Assembly: GCF_001624695.1 (NCBI RefSeq)
Contig: NZ_JSEP01000004.1
Span: 186,001 to 250,000, forward strand
Source of the DNA: Labrenzia sp. OB1
Lineage (GTDB): Bacteria; Pseudomonadota; Alphaproteobacteria; Rhizobiales; Stappiaceae
DNA length: 64,000 bases
Direction: 5' to 3'
The position numbers and the translations under genes were made by a program. Below the pieces are notes generated by a model. It did no database searches and was not told the origin of the DNA. It saw nothing but the letters and a program-made list of their open reading frames with translations. This document shows, piece by piece, positions 15,546 to 24,027 of the stretch (positions are counted from its first letter, which is position 1; every line of letters begins with the position of its first letter).

Positions 15546-18299
15546 TCAACCGGTTCTCGCCGCGCTCTTGTCCAGGCCGTTTATGCGGCCGAGATATTGG
15601 CGGAAGTCCTCCGCGGACATCGGTCTGGCAATGCCGAAACCCTGAATGAGGGCGCAGCCGAAGGATGAGACCAGGGTGCATTGCTCATGTGTTTCCGCCC
15701 CTTCGCAAATGACCGAAATACCAAGTGATCGGGCCATGGCGACCATCGCCTCGACGAGTGCCTGCCCCTCCGAATCCCGTTCAATGTCCTTGATGAAAGC
15801 CCGGTCGATCTTGAGCGTGTCCACGGGCAGGCGTTTCAGGTAGCTCAGGGAGGAATAGCCGGTGCCGAAATCGTCCAGGGAGATCCTGACGCCCAACGCG
15901 CTGATCGCCTCCAGGATATCGACCGGATTGACACGCAGGTCGTCGAATTTGATGCTTTCCGTGATTTCGAGCTGAAGGCGTGACGGCTCCGTTCCGGTTT
16001 CGCTGAGTATATTCTGAAGCAGACTGACGAACCCCGTTTCGCGGCATTGCCGCGGTGAAATATTGGCGCTGATGCTGTCGAGCTGCAGTCCGTTCCTGTT
16101 GCAGGACTGGAAGAAGGCGCAGGTTTCGCGCAGCACCCATTCGCCCAGAGGAACGATCAGCCCGCTTTCTTCCGCGATCTGGATGAACTCGGCCGGGTGA
16201 ACGACACCCAGGTCCGGGTCCGACCATCTTGCCAGCACCTCGCAGGAGACGATCCTGCCATTTGGAAAATCCATGATCGGCTGGAAATTCAGATGCAGGT
16301 TTCCCTGTTCGATGGCCGCCCGCAAGGAGATCTCGATCTGACCGGTGCGCGCGGTCTGCTCGTTCATCCGGCTGGCGTAGAAACTGTAGCTGGAACCGCT
16401 CTCCGATTTCGCCTGGTACATGCTGGTATCCGCCTGCTGCAGCAGGGCTTCGCCCTCCAGACCATCGTTGGGCGACAGCGTGATGCCCAGGCTGCCGGAC
16501 AGGACGACGCGTGTGTCGGTTTCCAGCGAGATCGGCTTTTCGACCTCGATCATGATATCGCGTACGGTTTGCTCTATCTGCCAGCGGTCTTCCGGGTCGG
16601 TCAATAGGATGGCGAACTCATCACCGCCCATGCGGGCAACTGTTTGATCCGGCCCGAGAACTTCAGTCAAGCGCGTTGCCACGGTCCTGATTACATGGTC
16701 TCCGGCGTTCGTGCCGTAGGTTTCGTTGACGGTCTTGAACCGGTCGAGATCGAGCATCATCAGGGCGGTCAGCTCGCCGAGCTGCTTGTTGCGTTGCAGG
16801 GTCTGCCGAAGACGATCCATCAGCAGGCGGCGGTTCGGGAGCCCTGTCAGGATATCAAAATTGGCATTTCTGGTTGCGAGCTGTTCCTGACGCTTGCGCT
16901 CGCTGATATCCGTGATCGTGGCGTAAAAGGCGGGCGCGCCGTTCCAGTCGGTGATGCGCACATGCTGCTCCAGCCAGATTGCTTGCCCATCCTTGCGTAT
17001 TCCCTTGATTTCATGCGCTCTGGGCGTGTCGTTGTTTTCGCTCGCGGCGTAGTAGCTGCTCAGGCGGTTGTGTTCCTCCTGCGCGTAGATCGCCGGCGAT
17101 GGCGCTCCAACGAGTTGCTCCGGAAAGCCGGGGTCGTAGCCGAGCATCTTCAGCAGAGCGTCATTCACATAAAGAATGCGGTTGTCGGCATGCACCAGAA
17201 CTCCGTGCAGGGACCCGTCGATCATTTCCTTGAACTGGGCATCGCGGACGCGCATGGATTCAAATGCGGTCTGGAACATCCCGGCCAGTTTGTTGAACTC
17301 GGAAATAAGCCCGGTCTTTGGCGGCGTGACCTGCTGAGTTTGCCGCAGGCTCATTGCGTAATTGACAAGGCGCCCAAGCCCCGCACTCGTGATCCGGTTG
17401 ACCAGCAGGGCGGCACCGATGGCCAGGACTGCCGTATAAATCAGGAAAGGCGTGAACATCCGGGCGTAGGTTTCCTTGACATTCTGCAGCGTGTCGATCG
17501 GCTGTTTGGTCACGGTTGAGAGCAGATGTCCGTCCATGTTTTTCATGAGCGGGGTGAAGACATAGAGGTTGTCGTCACGCAGATGGTAGCCCACCTCGTC
17601 GCGGGCAGGGAGGAGGCCGTCCGGCAGCGCCTCGGTCGTCAGGCCGCCGATGCCGGCAATCAGGGTATCGTCGTGATAAAAAGCAAGATCCTGAGCGCGA
17701 AGCGTTTTTGCCAGTTCACCGGGCAGGGTAAAGGAATCGGTGACCGTTGTTCCGCCGTATATTCGTGCAATCGCCTCACCGGTTTCCGGATCCAGAACCA
17801 GGATCGACAGAGCGGCGGTTACGATTTCCCGCTCCGACTCGTGATCCGTGTAGGTCACCCAGATATCGGGAGGCATGGCGGAGCGGATGGCGGCCGGCAG
17901 TTGCTGACTCAGGTCGATGAGACCAAGACTGCCGTTGACCCAGTTTTCCTCATCGGGACGGTCGATCAGCAGGAGGTCGAGAACTGCGCTGGTCATTCCC
18001 TCCGTCGCCCGTTCGATAACCTTCTGGGCTGTGGCCTTGTCATCCGTTTCAAGCGCGTTGCGTATTTCCGGACTGACGGCGACGGCGCGGATATGACCTT
18101 CCAGCTTCTCCAGATGCTGGGTAAAAACCAGCCTGGAAAGCGTGGCACTGGATCTGGCGCTGCGGGCGATTTCATGTTCCGCGATCGAAAGGCTACCCAG
18201 ATAGGTGATCCAGAAAAGGGCAATCGCCGTTCCGATCAACCCGAAGATGAACAGAGCCATGACAAGCCGGTTGAACGGTATGGAAAAACCTTCTTTCAA
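15546..18299 (-). CDS. Membrane-bound PAS-GGDEF-EAL cyclic-di-GMP protein
   Basis: A 917-residue inner-membrane signalling protein. TM1 is at about residues 13-35, then a periplasmic sensor of about 240 residues, TM2 (FLIYTAVLAIGAALLV, about 285-303), a PAS domain (about 365-475, ending in TITDISERKRQEQ), a GGDEF domain (about 480-640) and an EAL domain (about 655-905). The diguanylate cyclase motif is intact (MGGDEFAIL), but the usual RxxD inhibitory site five residues upstream is absent. The EAL signature reads CEVLARW, keeping the metal-binding Glu. Other phosphodiesterase residues are present (ISANISPRQ, LEITES, LDDFGTGYSSLSYL, KIDRAF), so the EAL domain may be active. Translation starts at TTG 18299, preceded by GGAG at good spacing. 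Net activity cannot be told from sequence. Confidence 0.88.
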   Translation of the reverse strand: MKEGFSIPFNRLVMALFIFGLIGTAIALFWITYLGSLSIAEHEIARSARSSATLSRLVFTQHLEKLEGHIRAVAVSPEIRNALETDDKATAQKVIERATEGMTSAVLDLLLIDRPDEENWVNGSLGLIDLSQQLPAAIRSAMPPDIWVTYTDHESEREIVTAALSILVLDPETGEAIARIYGGTTVTDSFTLPGELAKTLRAQDLAFYHDDTLIAGIGGLTTEALPDGLLPARDEVGYHLRDDNLYVFTPLMKNMDGHLLSTVTKQPIDTLQNVKETYARMFTPFLIYTAVLAIGAALLVNRITSAGLGRLVNYAMSLRQTQQVTPPKTGLISEFNKLAGMFQTAFESMRVRDAQFKEMIDGSLHGVLVHADNRILYVNDALLKMLGYDPGFPEQLVGAPSPAIYAQEEHNRLSSYYAASENNDTPRAHEIKGIRKDGQAIWLEQHVRITDWNGAPAFYATITDISERKRQEQLATRNANFDILTGLPNRRLLMDRLRQTLQRNKQLGELTALMMLDLDRFKTVNETYGTNAGDHVIRTVATRLTEVLGPDQTVARMGGDEFAILLTDPEDRWQIEQTVRDIMIEVEKPISLETDTRVVLSGSLGITLSPNDGLEGEALLQQADTSMYQAKSESGSSYSFYASRMNEQTARTGQIEISLRAAIEQGNLHLNFQPIMDFPNGRIVSCEVLARWSDPDLGVVHPAEFIQIAEESGLIVPLGEWVLRETCAFFQSCNRNGLQLDSISANISPRQCRETGFVSLLQNILSETGTEPSRLQLEITESIKFDDLRVNPVDILEAISALGVRISLDDFGTGYSSLSYLKRLPVDTLKIDRAFIKDIERDSEGQALVEAMVAMARSLGISVICEGAETHEQCTLVSSFGCALIQGFGIARPMSAEDFRQYLGRINGLDKSAARTG

Positions 18300-18750
18300 C
18301 TAGGCACTCCATGCGTTCCATCGCGGACCGTCCCTGTCGACGGGGCATGTGAAACGTGCTGTACAGCGACCTTTTGAAAACTCCAAGCTCCCGTGCAGGC
18401 CGAAATTGGTTTGAGCCAGCGAATTTTCCAAAAAGGTTTTTTTGTATGCATTGCGTGCATTTCAAAGAGAGTAACATGAAATTTTGACTGAGAATTCCAA
18501 ATATATGAATAACGTGTCTGAATTGTCAGCATATCATCGTATAGTTTGTTTGCAGGGTAGGAGAGGCCGAAAATAATTGAGAAGTATGGGTATTTCAACT
18601 AATATTATACATTGATCGAGGCAGGTTTTATATAGATATATTTTACAATGCGCGCGCCTGGTAAGTGTTGCTGCACGCTTGCGATCAGGCGTTTTCCTCC
18701 CACCGCGAAACTGATATACCCCCTTGCGATATCTGAATGAGAGGAACGGG
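18300..18750. other. AT-rich divergent gap between the GGDEF/EAL gene and dapB
   Basis: These 451 bases hold no gene-like frame. The part from about 18480 to 18650 is strikingly A+T-rich for this genome (for example AATATTATACATTGATC and TTTTATATAGATATATT). It should hold promoters for both flanking genes. I can place only weak candidates, such as GATATA at 18713-18718 before dapB without a good -35. TGCATTGCGTGCA near 18447 is a short inverted repeat. Confidence 0.5.
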
Positions 18751-19563
18751 ATGCGGCAGATTCGATTGGTTGTCGTTGGAGCTGGGGGCCGGATGGGCCG
18801 CGCCTTGACGCGCGCTGCGACCGAAAACGCAGGCACGGAAATCGTCGCGGCTGTCGCCAGGGAAGGCGCCGAGGTCCTTGGCCAGGATATTGGAGATCTG
18901 GCCGGCGTCGGCGCGCTGGGTGTTCCCGTGACCGACGATCCCCTGACCGCCTTTGCCAAGGCTGACGGCGTTCTGGATTTCACGGCTCCTGCTGCAAGCC
19001 TGTGGTTTGCCGAGCTGGCAGCTCAGGCGCGTATCGTCCATGTGATCGGCACCACCGGCTGGGCCGAGGGCGAGGACGAGCCGCTGCATGCGGCGGCGCG
19101 TCATGCCAGGATCGTCAAGTCCGGTAACATGAGCCTTGGGGTCAATCTTCTTGCAAATCTCGTCCGCAAGGCCGCCGCTGCTCTCGATACAGATTTTGAC
19201 ATCGAAGTGCTCGAAATGCATCACAAGCACAAGGTCGACGCGCCGTCCGGAACCGCCCTGCTGCTTGGTCAGTCAGCAGCGGACGGAAGAGGCATCGATC
19301 TGCAGGCGCATTCGGTGCGCTCGCGAGACGGCATCATGGATCCCCGCAAAACCGGTGATATCGGTTTTGCAACTTTGCGCGGAGGATCCGTCATCGGCGA
19401 GCATTCGGTGATATTCGCCGGTGAAGGCGAGCGCATCGAACTGACCCACCACGCGGAAGACCGTCAGCTGTTTGCACGCGGTGCCGTGAAAGCCGCTCTT
19501 TGGGGTTATGACCAGAAGCCGGGATTTTATTCCATGGCAGATGTGCTGGGCCTTGAGAATTGA
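18751..19563 (+). CDS. dapB: 4-hydroxy-tetrahydrodipicolinate reductase
   Basis: DapB reduces the dihydrodipicolinate precursor with NAD(P)H in the diaminopimelate/lysine pathway. The 270-residue protein has the dinucleotide-binding motif [12 protein letters not shown] (about residues 8-19), [33 protein letters not shown] and the signature [18 protein letters not shown], whose His and Lys form the active site. ATG 18751 follows GAGAGGAACGGG, a strong ribosome site; the frame extends nine codons upstream but only to a TTG. gpmA follows 131 bases downstream, an arrangement I recall in rhizobial genomes. Confidence 0.97.
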   Translation: MRQIRLVVVGAGGRMGRALTRAATENAGTEIVAAVAREGAEVLGQDIGDLAGVGALGVPVTDDPLTAFAKADGVLDFTAPAASLWFAELAAQARIVHVIGTTGWAEGEDEPLHAAARHARIVKSGNMSLGVNLLANLVRKAAAALDTDFDIEVLEMHHKHKVDAPSGTALLLGQSAADGRGIDLQAHSVRSRDGIMDPRKTGDIGFATLRGGSVIGEHSVIFAGEGERIELTHHAEDRQLFARGAVKAALWGYDQKPGFYSMADVLGLEN

Positions 19564-19694
19564 ACATGAGGAAATGCTGCAGCATCCTGGGTTGAAACGA
19601 ATACGGGAAGACAGCGTCAACATATTAGGATAATTACCTTTCTGCTTTCAAATGGCATTATGGAAGCAGGCAGACCTAGTTTAGGGAGACTGGC

Positions 19695-20315
19695 ATGGAT
19701 CGCCTTCTTGTGCTTGTCCGTCACGGACAAAGCGAATGGAATTTGAAGAACCTTTTCACCGGCTGGAAGGATCCCGGCCTGACTGAACAGGGCATCGGGG
19801 AAGCCCATCAGGCAGGGGAGCAGCTTCGGGATCTGAAGCTGACATTTGATCTGGCTTTTACCTCCGTTCTGTCCCGCGCGCAGAAAACCCTGGATATTAT
19901 CCTGGGAGAACTCGGCCAGACCGGTCTTGAAACGATCAGGGACCAGGCTCTCAACGAACGCGACTACGGTGACCTGACCGGCATGAACAAGGACGAGGCC
20001 CGCCAGCAGTTCGGCGAGGATCAGGTTCACATCTGGCGCCGGTCTTTTGATGTCCCGCCCCCTGGCGGCGAAAGCCTGAAGATGACCGCCGAACGCGTTC
20101 TGCCGTATTACAAATCTGAAATCCTGCCGAGGGTCCTATCCGGAAAGCGGACGATCGTGGCCGCGCACGGCAATTCCCTGCGCGCGCTGATCATGGAACT
20201 GGAAGATCTCAGCCCCGAAGAAATCCTGAAGCGGGAACTCGGTACCGGAACGCCGATCATCTATCGTCTCGACGAGAACGGCAAAGTCCTGAGCGTTCAG
20301 GATCTGGCGGACTGA
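19695..20315 (+). CDS. gpmA: 2,3-bisphosphoglycerate-dependent phosphoglycerate mutase
   Basis: This glycolytic enzyme interconverts 3- and 2-phosphoglycerate through a phosphohistidine. The catalytic His10 lies in [18 protein letters not shown], followed by DPGLTEQG and the substrate-binding [17 protein letters not shown]. The second active-site His is in [12 protein letters not shown]. At 206 residues it is the short form common in alphaproteobacteria (about 250 in Escherichia coli). GGGAGAC precedes ATG 19695. A strong bidirectional terminator separates it from the convergent kinase gene. Confidence 0.95.
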   Translation: MDRLLVLVRHGQSEWNLKNLFTGWKDPGLTEQGIGEAHQAGEQLRDLKLTFDLAFTSVLSRAQKTLDIILGELGQTGLETIRDQALNERDYGDLTGMNKDEARQQFGEDQVHIWRRSFDVPPPGGESLKMTAERVLPYYKSEILPRVLSGKRTIVAAHGNSLRALIMELEDLSPEEILKRELGTGTPIIYRLDENGKVLSVQDLAD

Positions 20316-20347
20316 ACTGACTGAAAAGACATGCTGTCAGGGAAAAG

Positions 20348-20374
20348 AAAAAGGGGCGTTTTTCGCCCCTTTTT
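20348..20374. terminator. Bidirectional terminator between gpmA and the PfkB kinase gene
   Basis: AAAAAGGGGCG (20348-20358) pairs perfectly with CGCCCCTTTTT (20364-20374) around a T5 loop. A and T tracts on both sides allow it to serve both convergent genes. Confidence 0.92.
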
Positions 20375-20382
20375 AAGTGTCA

Positions 20383-21384
20383 TCAGACTTCGAAACCGCT
20401 CTGTGCGGCTGTCGTTTTCAGCGGCCATTCAGGGCGGGCACCCACGTGGCTGATCACGCTTGCGGCGCATATGCAGCCGAGTTCGGCGGCATCGGAAAGC
20501 TTGTATTCGCGGGCAAGGCCAAACAGGAAGCCGGCGGCAAACAGATCGCCCGCGCCTGTAAGGTCCACAACATTGTCCACCGGGCGGGCGCTGACCTTCA
20601 ACGTCTCGTCCTTCGTGAGGACCATCGCGCCTTCCGCTCCCAGCGTGAGCGCGGTCAGAGCGCCGGTCTCCTGGGCGGCGGAAATGGCCGTGCCGAGATC
20701 GGACGTTTCATAGAGCGCTTTCAGCTCGTGTTCGTTGGCAAACAGAAGATCGACCACTCCGTCGGTCAACAGCGACTGGAACTCGCCGCGGTACCGGTCG
20801 ACACAAAAGGAATCCGAAAGAGTGAGAGCCACCTGGCGTCCGTGCGCATGCGCGACTTCGGCTGCCTTCAGGAAGGCTTTCTTGGCCTCTTCCGGATCCC
20901 AGAGGTATCCTTCCATGTAGGTGACCGCCGAGGCCGCAACCACCGTCTCGTCGACATCGGACGGAGAGAACTCGGTACAGGCTCCGAGATAGGTATTCAT
21001 CGTCCGCTCGCCATCCGGCGTGATCAGGATCATCGATCGCGCGGTCGGCTTGCCGTCGCGCAGGCGGGGCGTGTTGAAGTAAACGCCGGTGCCGTTCATG
21101 TCGTGCGAGTAGCTGTCACCCAGTTCGTCTTCGGCGACTTTGCCGAAATAGGCGGGTCTGCCGCCGAGTGACGCGATTCCGGCTGCCGTATTGCCGGCGC
21201 TGCCGCCCGATATGCGCACTGTCTGGCCCATCTTGTCGAACAGGCGGACAGCTTCTTCCGTGTCGATCAGGCGCATGGAGCCCTTGATAAGACCCTCCTG
21301 AAGCAGGAAGTCTTCCTCTACATGCGCAAATACGTCGCAAATGGCGTTGCCGATACACAAGGTGTCAAATCTGGTTTCTGTCAT
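20383..21384 (-). CDS. PfkB-family carbohydrate/nucleoside kinase, adenosine kinase-like
   Basis: A 333-residue ribokinase-fold enzyme. The N-terminal motif GGSAGNTAAGIASLGG (about residues 60-75) and the C-terminal signature VVDLTGAGDLFAAGFLFGL (about 280-298), with the anion hole and catalytic Asp, are both present. Overall it resembles the adenosine kinase-like PfkB proteins widespread in alphaproteobacteria (begins RFDTLCIGNAICDV). The substrate is therefore probably a nucleoside or sugar, but sequence alone does not fix it. ATG 21384 is preceded by AGAGGACC on the minus strand. pheA lies 31 bases upstream in the same direction, so they may be co-transcribed with kdsB. Confidence 0.85.
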   Translation of the reverse strand: MTETRFDTLCIGNAICDVFAHVEEDFLLQEGLIKGSMRLIDTEEAVRLFDKMGQTVRISGGSAGNTAAGIASLGGRPAYFGKVAEDELGDSYSHDMNGTGVYFNTPRLRDGKPTARSMILITPDGERTMNTYLGACTEFSPSDVDETVVAASAVTYMEGYLWDPEEAKKAFLKAAEVAHAHGRQVALTLSDSFCVDRYRGEFQSLLTDGVVDLLFANEHELKALYETSDLGTAISAAQETGALTALTLGAEGAMVLTKDETLKVSARPVDNVVDLTGAGDLFAAGFLFGLAREYKLSDAAELGCICAASVISHVGARPEWPLKTTAAQSGFEV

Positions 21385-21415
21385 AAGGTCCTCTGGTGGT
21401 GCCTGCGGGGCGGCT

Positions 21416-22306
21416 TCAGGAATGGGGGTTGGGCCTCAGGGCGCGGTTGGCTTCCGGCTCCTTGATCTTGTCCCGGAAAGGGCTGGCACGGTAAACGCCG
21501 AGCATGTTCAGCTCCGCGCAGAAAAAGGCGAGTTCCTCAAGCGCCAGGGCGACGGAGGGATCCTCGGGGTGGCCTTCCACATCCGCGTAGAACATGGATG
21601 CGAAGAACTGGCCTTCGAGCTGATAGGATTCCAGCTTCGTCATGTTGACGCCGTTGGTGGCAAAGCCGCCAAGGGCCTTGTAGAGGGCCGCCGGCACGTT
21701 GCGGACCCGGAAGATGAACGTGGTGATGACCGGCTGGCCGTTATAGGCGGCTTCCATCTTGTCCCGCGAAAGAATGACGAAGCGGGTCGTGTTGTGGGCG
21801 GCGTCCTCGACATCGCGGCGCAAAATATCCAGTCCGTAAATTTCGGCCGCCATCTCCGGTGCGATGGCGCCAACGCTCGGATCGTCGAGTTCCGCGATCT
21901 GGCGGGCGGAGCCTGCCGTGTCGCCGCCGACGACGGCGGTCAGGCCGAATTCGCGGATGACATTACGGCATTGGCCGAGCGCGTGGATGTGGCTTTGCAC
22001 CTTCTTCAGGCCGTCCAGCGCAGCGCCTTTGGGCGCCATGAGCTGGAAGCGGATCGGCATGAAATACTCGCCAATGATATGCAGGCCGGATTTCGGCAGC
22101 AGATGATGGATGTCGGCGACACGGCCTGCCACCGAATTCTCGATCGGGATCATGGCAAGGTCGGCCGTGCCGTCGGCCATGGCCGAGAAGCAATCCTCGA
22201 AGGTCGGGCAGGGAATCGCTTCGTAGTCGGGATAGACACTCCGGCATGCCATATGCGAATTGGCCCCGGTTTCTCCCTGGAATACTATTTTTTTTCTGTC
22301 GTTCAT
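21416..22306 (-). CDS. pheA: Prephenate dehydratase
   Basis: PheA converts prephenate to phenylpyruvate in phenylalanine synthesis. The 296-residue protein is the stand-alone form without chorismate mutase. It begins KIVFQGETGANSHMA and has IPIENSVAGRVADIHHLL. The catalytic TRF motif is in HNTTRFVIL (about residues 173-181). A C-terminal ACT domain follows (TTFIFRVRNVPAALYKALGG, then NGVNMTKLESY), the expected phenylalanine-sensing site; the usual ESRP reads ESYQ here. GGAAAG precedes ATG 22306. kdsB is 87 bases upstream on the same strand, as in other Rhizobiales. Confidence 0.95.
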   Translation of the reverse strand: MNDRKKIVFQGETGANSHMACRSVYPDYEAIPCPTFEDCFSAMADGTADLAMIPIENSVAGRVADIHHLLPKSGLHIIGEYFMPIRFQLMAPKGAALDGLKKVQSHIHALGQCRNVIREFGLTAVVGGDTAGSARQIAELDDPSVGAIAPEMAAEIYGLDILRRDVEDAAHNTTRFVILSRDKMEAAYNGQPVITTFIFRVRNVPAALYKALGGFATNGVNMTKLESYQLEGQFFASMFYADVEGHPEDPSVALALEELAFFCAELNMLGVYRASPFRDKIKEPEANRALRPNPHS

Positions 22307-22393
22307 GGTTCTTTCCGTCTCCGGGCGGGGTGCCCTGACACTTTGAAGGTATTCCGCTTGTCCGCGGCATGGACCGCGCGAAAGCGGCTTGTC

Positions 22394-23128
22394 TTAGGAG
22401 GCCTGATACGCCTCGCGGGCGCGCTCCAGATCCTCAGGGGTGTTCACATCCATGGGTGCGCTGTCGATGATCGACACGTCGATCCGCATTCCGGCTTCCA
22501 GCGCGCGCAATTGCTCCAGCTTTTCGCGCATCTCCAGGGGAGAGGGAGACAGCTTTACAAAGCTGGCCAGCGCGGCGCGGCGGTATGCATAGATGCCGAT
22601 GTGTTGGAAAATAGGACCATTTCCGCTCGGGGCGGTCGCGCGGGTGAAATAGAGCGCGCGGTGATGGCCGTGGCCGTTGGGCGTCGTGACAGCCTTGACG
22701 AAACTTGGATCGTCGCGAAATTGCGGGTCGGTCAGTTCCGTCATGATCGTGCCAATCGCCACCTCGGGCAGGGTCAGTGGAGCGAAGGCCGCGCGAATCG
22801 CTTTGGGCTCGATAAGCGGCACGTCGCCCTGGACATTCAGGATGATTTCGTAGCGGCCGTCCGGGTCCGCCAATCCGGCGGCTTCCTGAATGCGGTCCGA
22901 ACCGGAGGGATGATCGGGCCGGGTCATGATTGCCCTTCCGCCGTGATCGTGAACCGCGTCGGCGATATCCTTGTCGTCGCAGGCAACGGCGACAGGGCCA
23001 ATATCGGCGTTCTGTGCCTGTTCAAGTACCCTGACGATCATGGGTTTTCCGCAAATATCGGCCAGCGGCTTGCGCGGCAGACGGGACGCGGCAAGGCGAG
23101 AGGGAATGATGACGAGTGCTGTGGTCAA
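22394..23128 (-). CDS. kdsB: 3-deoxy-manno-octulosonate cytidylyltransferase (CMP-KDO synthetase)
   Basis: KdsB activates KDO with CTP for lipopolysaccharide core synthesis. The 244-residue protein has the nucleotide-binding start VIIPSRLAASRLPRKPLADI, then GKPMIVRV, TRPDHPSGSDRIQEA and LNVQGDVPLIEP, all typical. The start is TTG 23128, with GGAG about seven bases upstream; no better in-frame start is visible. It heads a minus-strand group with pheA and the kinase gene and is divergent from the cytochrome c gene, so the roughly 200-base gap at 23129-23328 should hold promoters for both. Confidence 0.95.
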   Translation of the reverse strand: MTTALVIIPSRLAASRLPRKPLADICGKPMIVRVLEQAQNADIGPVAVACDDKDIADAVHDHGGRAIMTRPDHPSGSDRIQEAAGLADPDGRYEIILNVQGDVPLIEPKAIRAAFAPLTLPEVAIGTIMTELTDPQFRDDPSFVKAVTTPNGHGHHRALYFTRATAPSGNGPIFQHIGIYAYRRAALASFVKLSPSPLEMREKLEQLRALEAGMRIDVSIIDSAPMDVNTPEDLERAREAYQAS

Positions 23129-23328
23129 AAAGGGTCTCCATCGGGCCGGATGCTTCGACCGGATTGTTAAAATTACCTGCCGCGTCCGTTTGTCATATCA
23201 GATGTCCTTTTAAAGCTATGGACAGCAAGGTCAAAAAATTTGTAGGTTCCGGCAAATTTTAAAAAGCTGATAGGGTCCGCTGCCTCATGCTGCGGGCTCG
23301 GACGCGTATGAGCTTGGAGCCGGAGAGA

Positions 23329-23880
23329 ATGGATTCCTTCACGCTGAACAAGGCCGCAGGTGCGGTTCTGATGGTTCTTATCCTGACTATGGGCGTCGGC
23401 ATTGTCTCCGACATCATCTTCCATCCGACGATTCCGGGAAAACCCGGCTACGAAATCGTCGTTGCCTCGGCGGAAGATGCAACCTCGGAAGTGGAAGCGG
23501 TTCCGGAAGTGGTACCGATTTCCGAACGACTTGTGGAAGCTTCGGCTGAAGACGGTGCGAAAGTCGCAAAGAAATGCGCGGCCTGCCACGACTTCAATCA
23601 AGGCGGCGCCAACAAGGTCGGACCGGCTCTTTGGGCGGTTGTCGGCCGCAAGCCCGCCAGTCATGAAGGCTTCCGCTATTCCTCGGCGATGGTCGCCTAC
23701 GCTGAAGAGCATCCGGAATGGTCCTTCGAAGAACTCGATCATTTCCTGCTTGCCCCGAAAAAGCATGTTGCCGGAACGTCGATGGGATTCGCCGGTCTGC
23801 GTAAGCCTGAAGATCGCGCGGATATGATTGCGTATCTCAATCAGCAGTCTGACTCACCTGTACCGGTGGCTTCTGAGTAA
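23329..23880 (+). CDS. Membrane-anchored c-type cytochrome, CycM/c552-like
   Basis: A 183-residue protein with an N-terminal uncleaved anchor (residues 8-31, KAAGAVLMVLILTMGVGIVS) and a periplasmic haem domain. The haem motif is CAACH (C83, C86, H87) and the likely axial Met lies in GTSMGFAG. A flexible acidic linker (about 45-75) joins anchor and haem domain. This fits CycM-type cytochromes, which pass electrons from the bc1 complex to cytochrome oxidase in rhizobia. ATG 23329 follows GGAG and gives the usual MDSFTLNK start; upstream ATGs at 23287 and 23308 lack family-like sequence. It lies divergent from kdsB and ends at a strong terminator. Confidence 0.9.
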   Translation: MDSFTLNKAAGAVLMVLILTMGVGIVSDIIFHPTIPGKPGYEIVVASAEDATSEVEAVPEVVPISERLVEASAEDGAKVAKKCAACHDFNQGGANKVGPALWAVVGRKPASHEGFRYSSAMVAYAEEHPEWSFEELDHFLLAPKKHVAGTSMGFAGLRKPEDRADMIAYLNQQSDSPVPVASE

Positions 23881-23916
23881 TTCTCAGAAAAGAACACGTT
23901 ATCTTAATGAATATAG

Positions 23917-23947
23917 AAAAAAGCCGGATGAAAAATCCGGCTTTTTT
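23917..23947 (+). terminator. Rho-independent terminator after the cytochrome c gene
   Basis: AAGCCGGAT (23921-23929) pairs with ATCCGGCTT (23935-23943) within A and T tracts that extend the stem, followed by further T to 23947. It lies 37 bases after the stop. Confidence 0.9.
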
Positions 23948-24027
23948 ATTTGAATTATATGAAAATTTAACACATCTTCCGTTACGTAGTGTATTGTCAG
24001 AACGGGTAGGGATTAGGCAAGAGCCGT

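Noticed and set aside
21341-23170. A 609-codon plus-strand open frame across pheA and kdsB
   Set aside because: It spans two clearly identified minus-strand genes and their gap, and has no domain resemblance.
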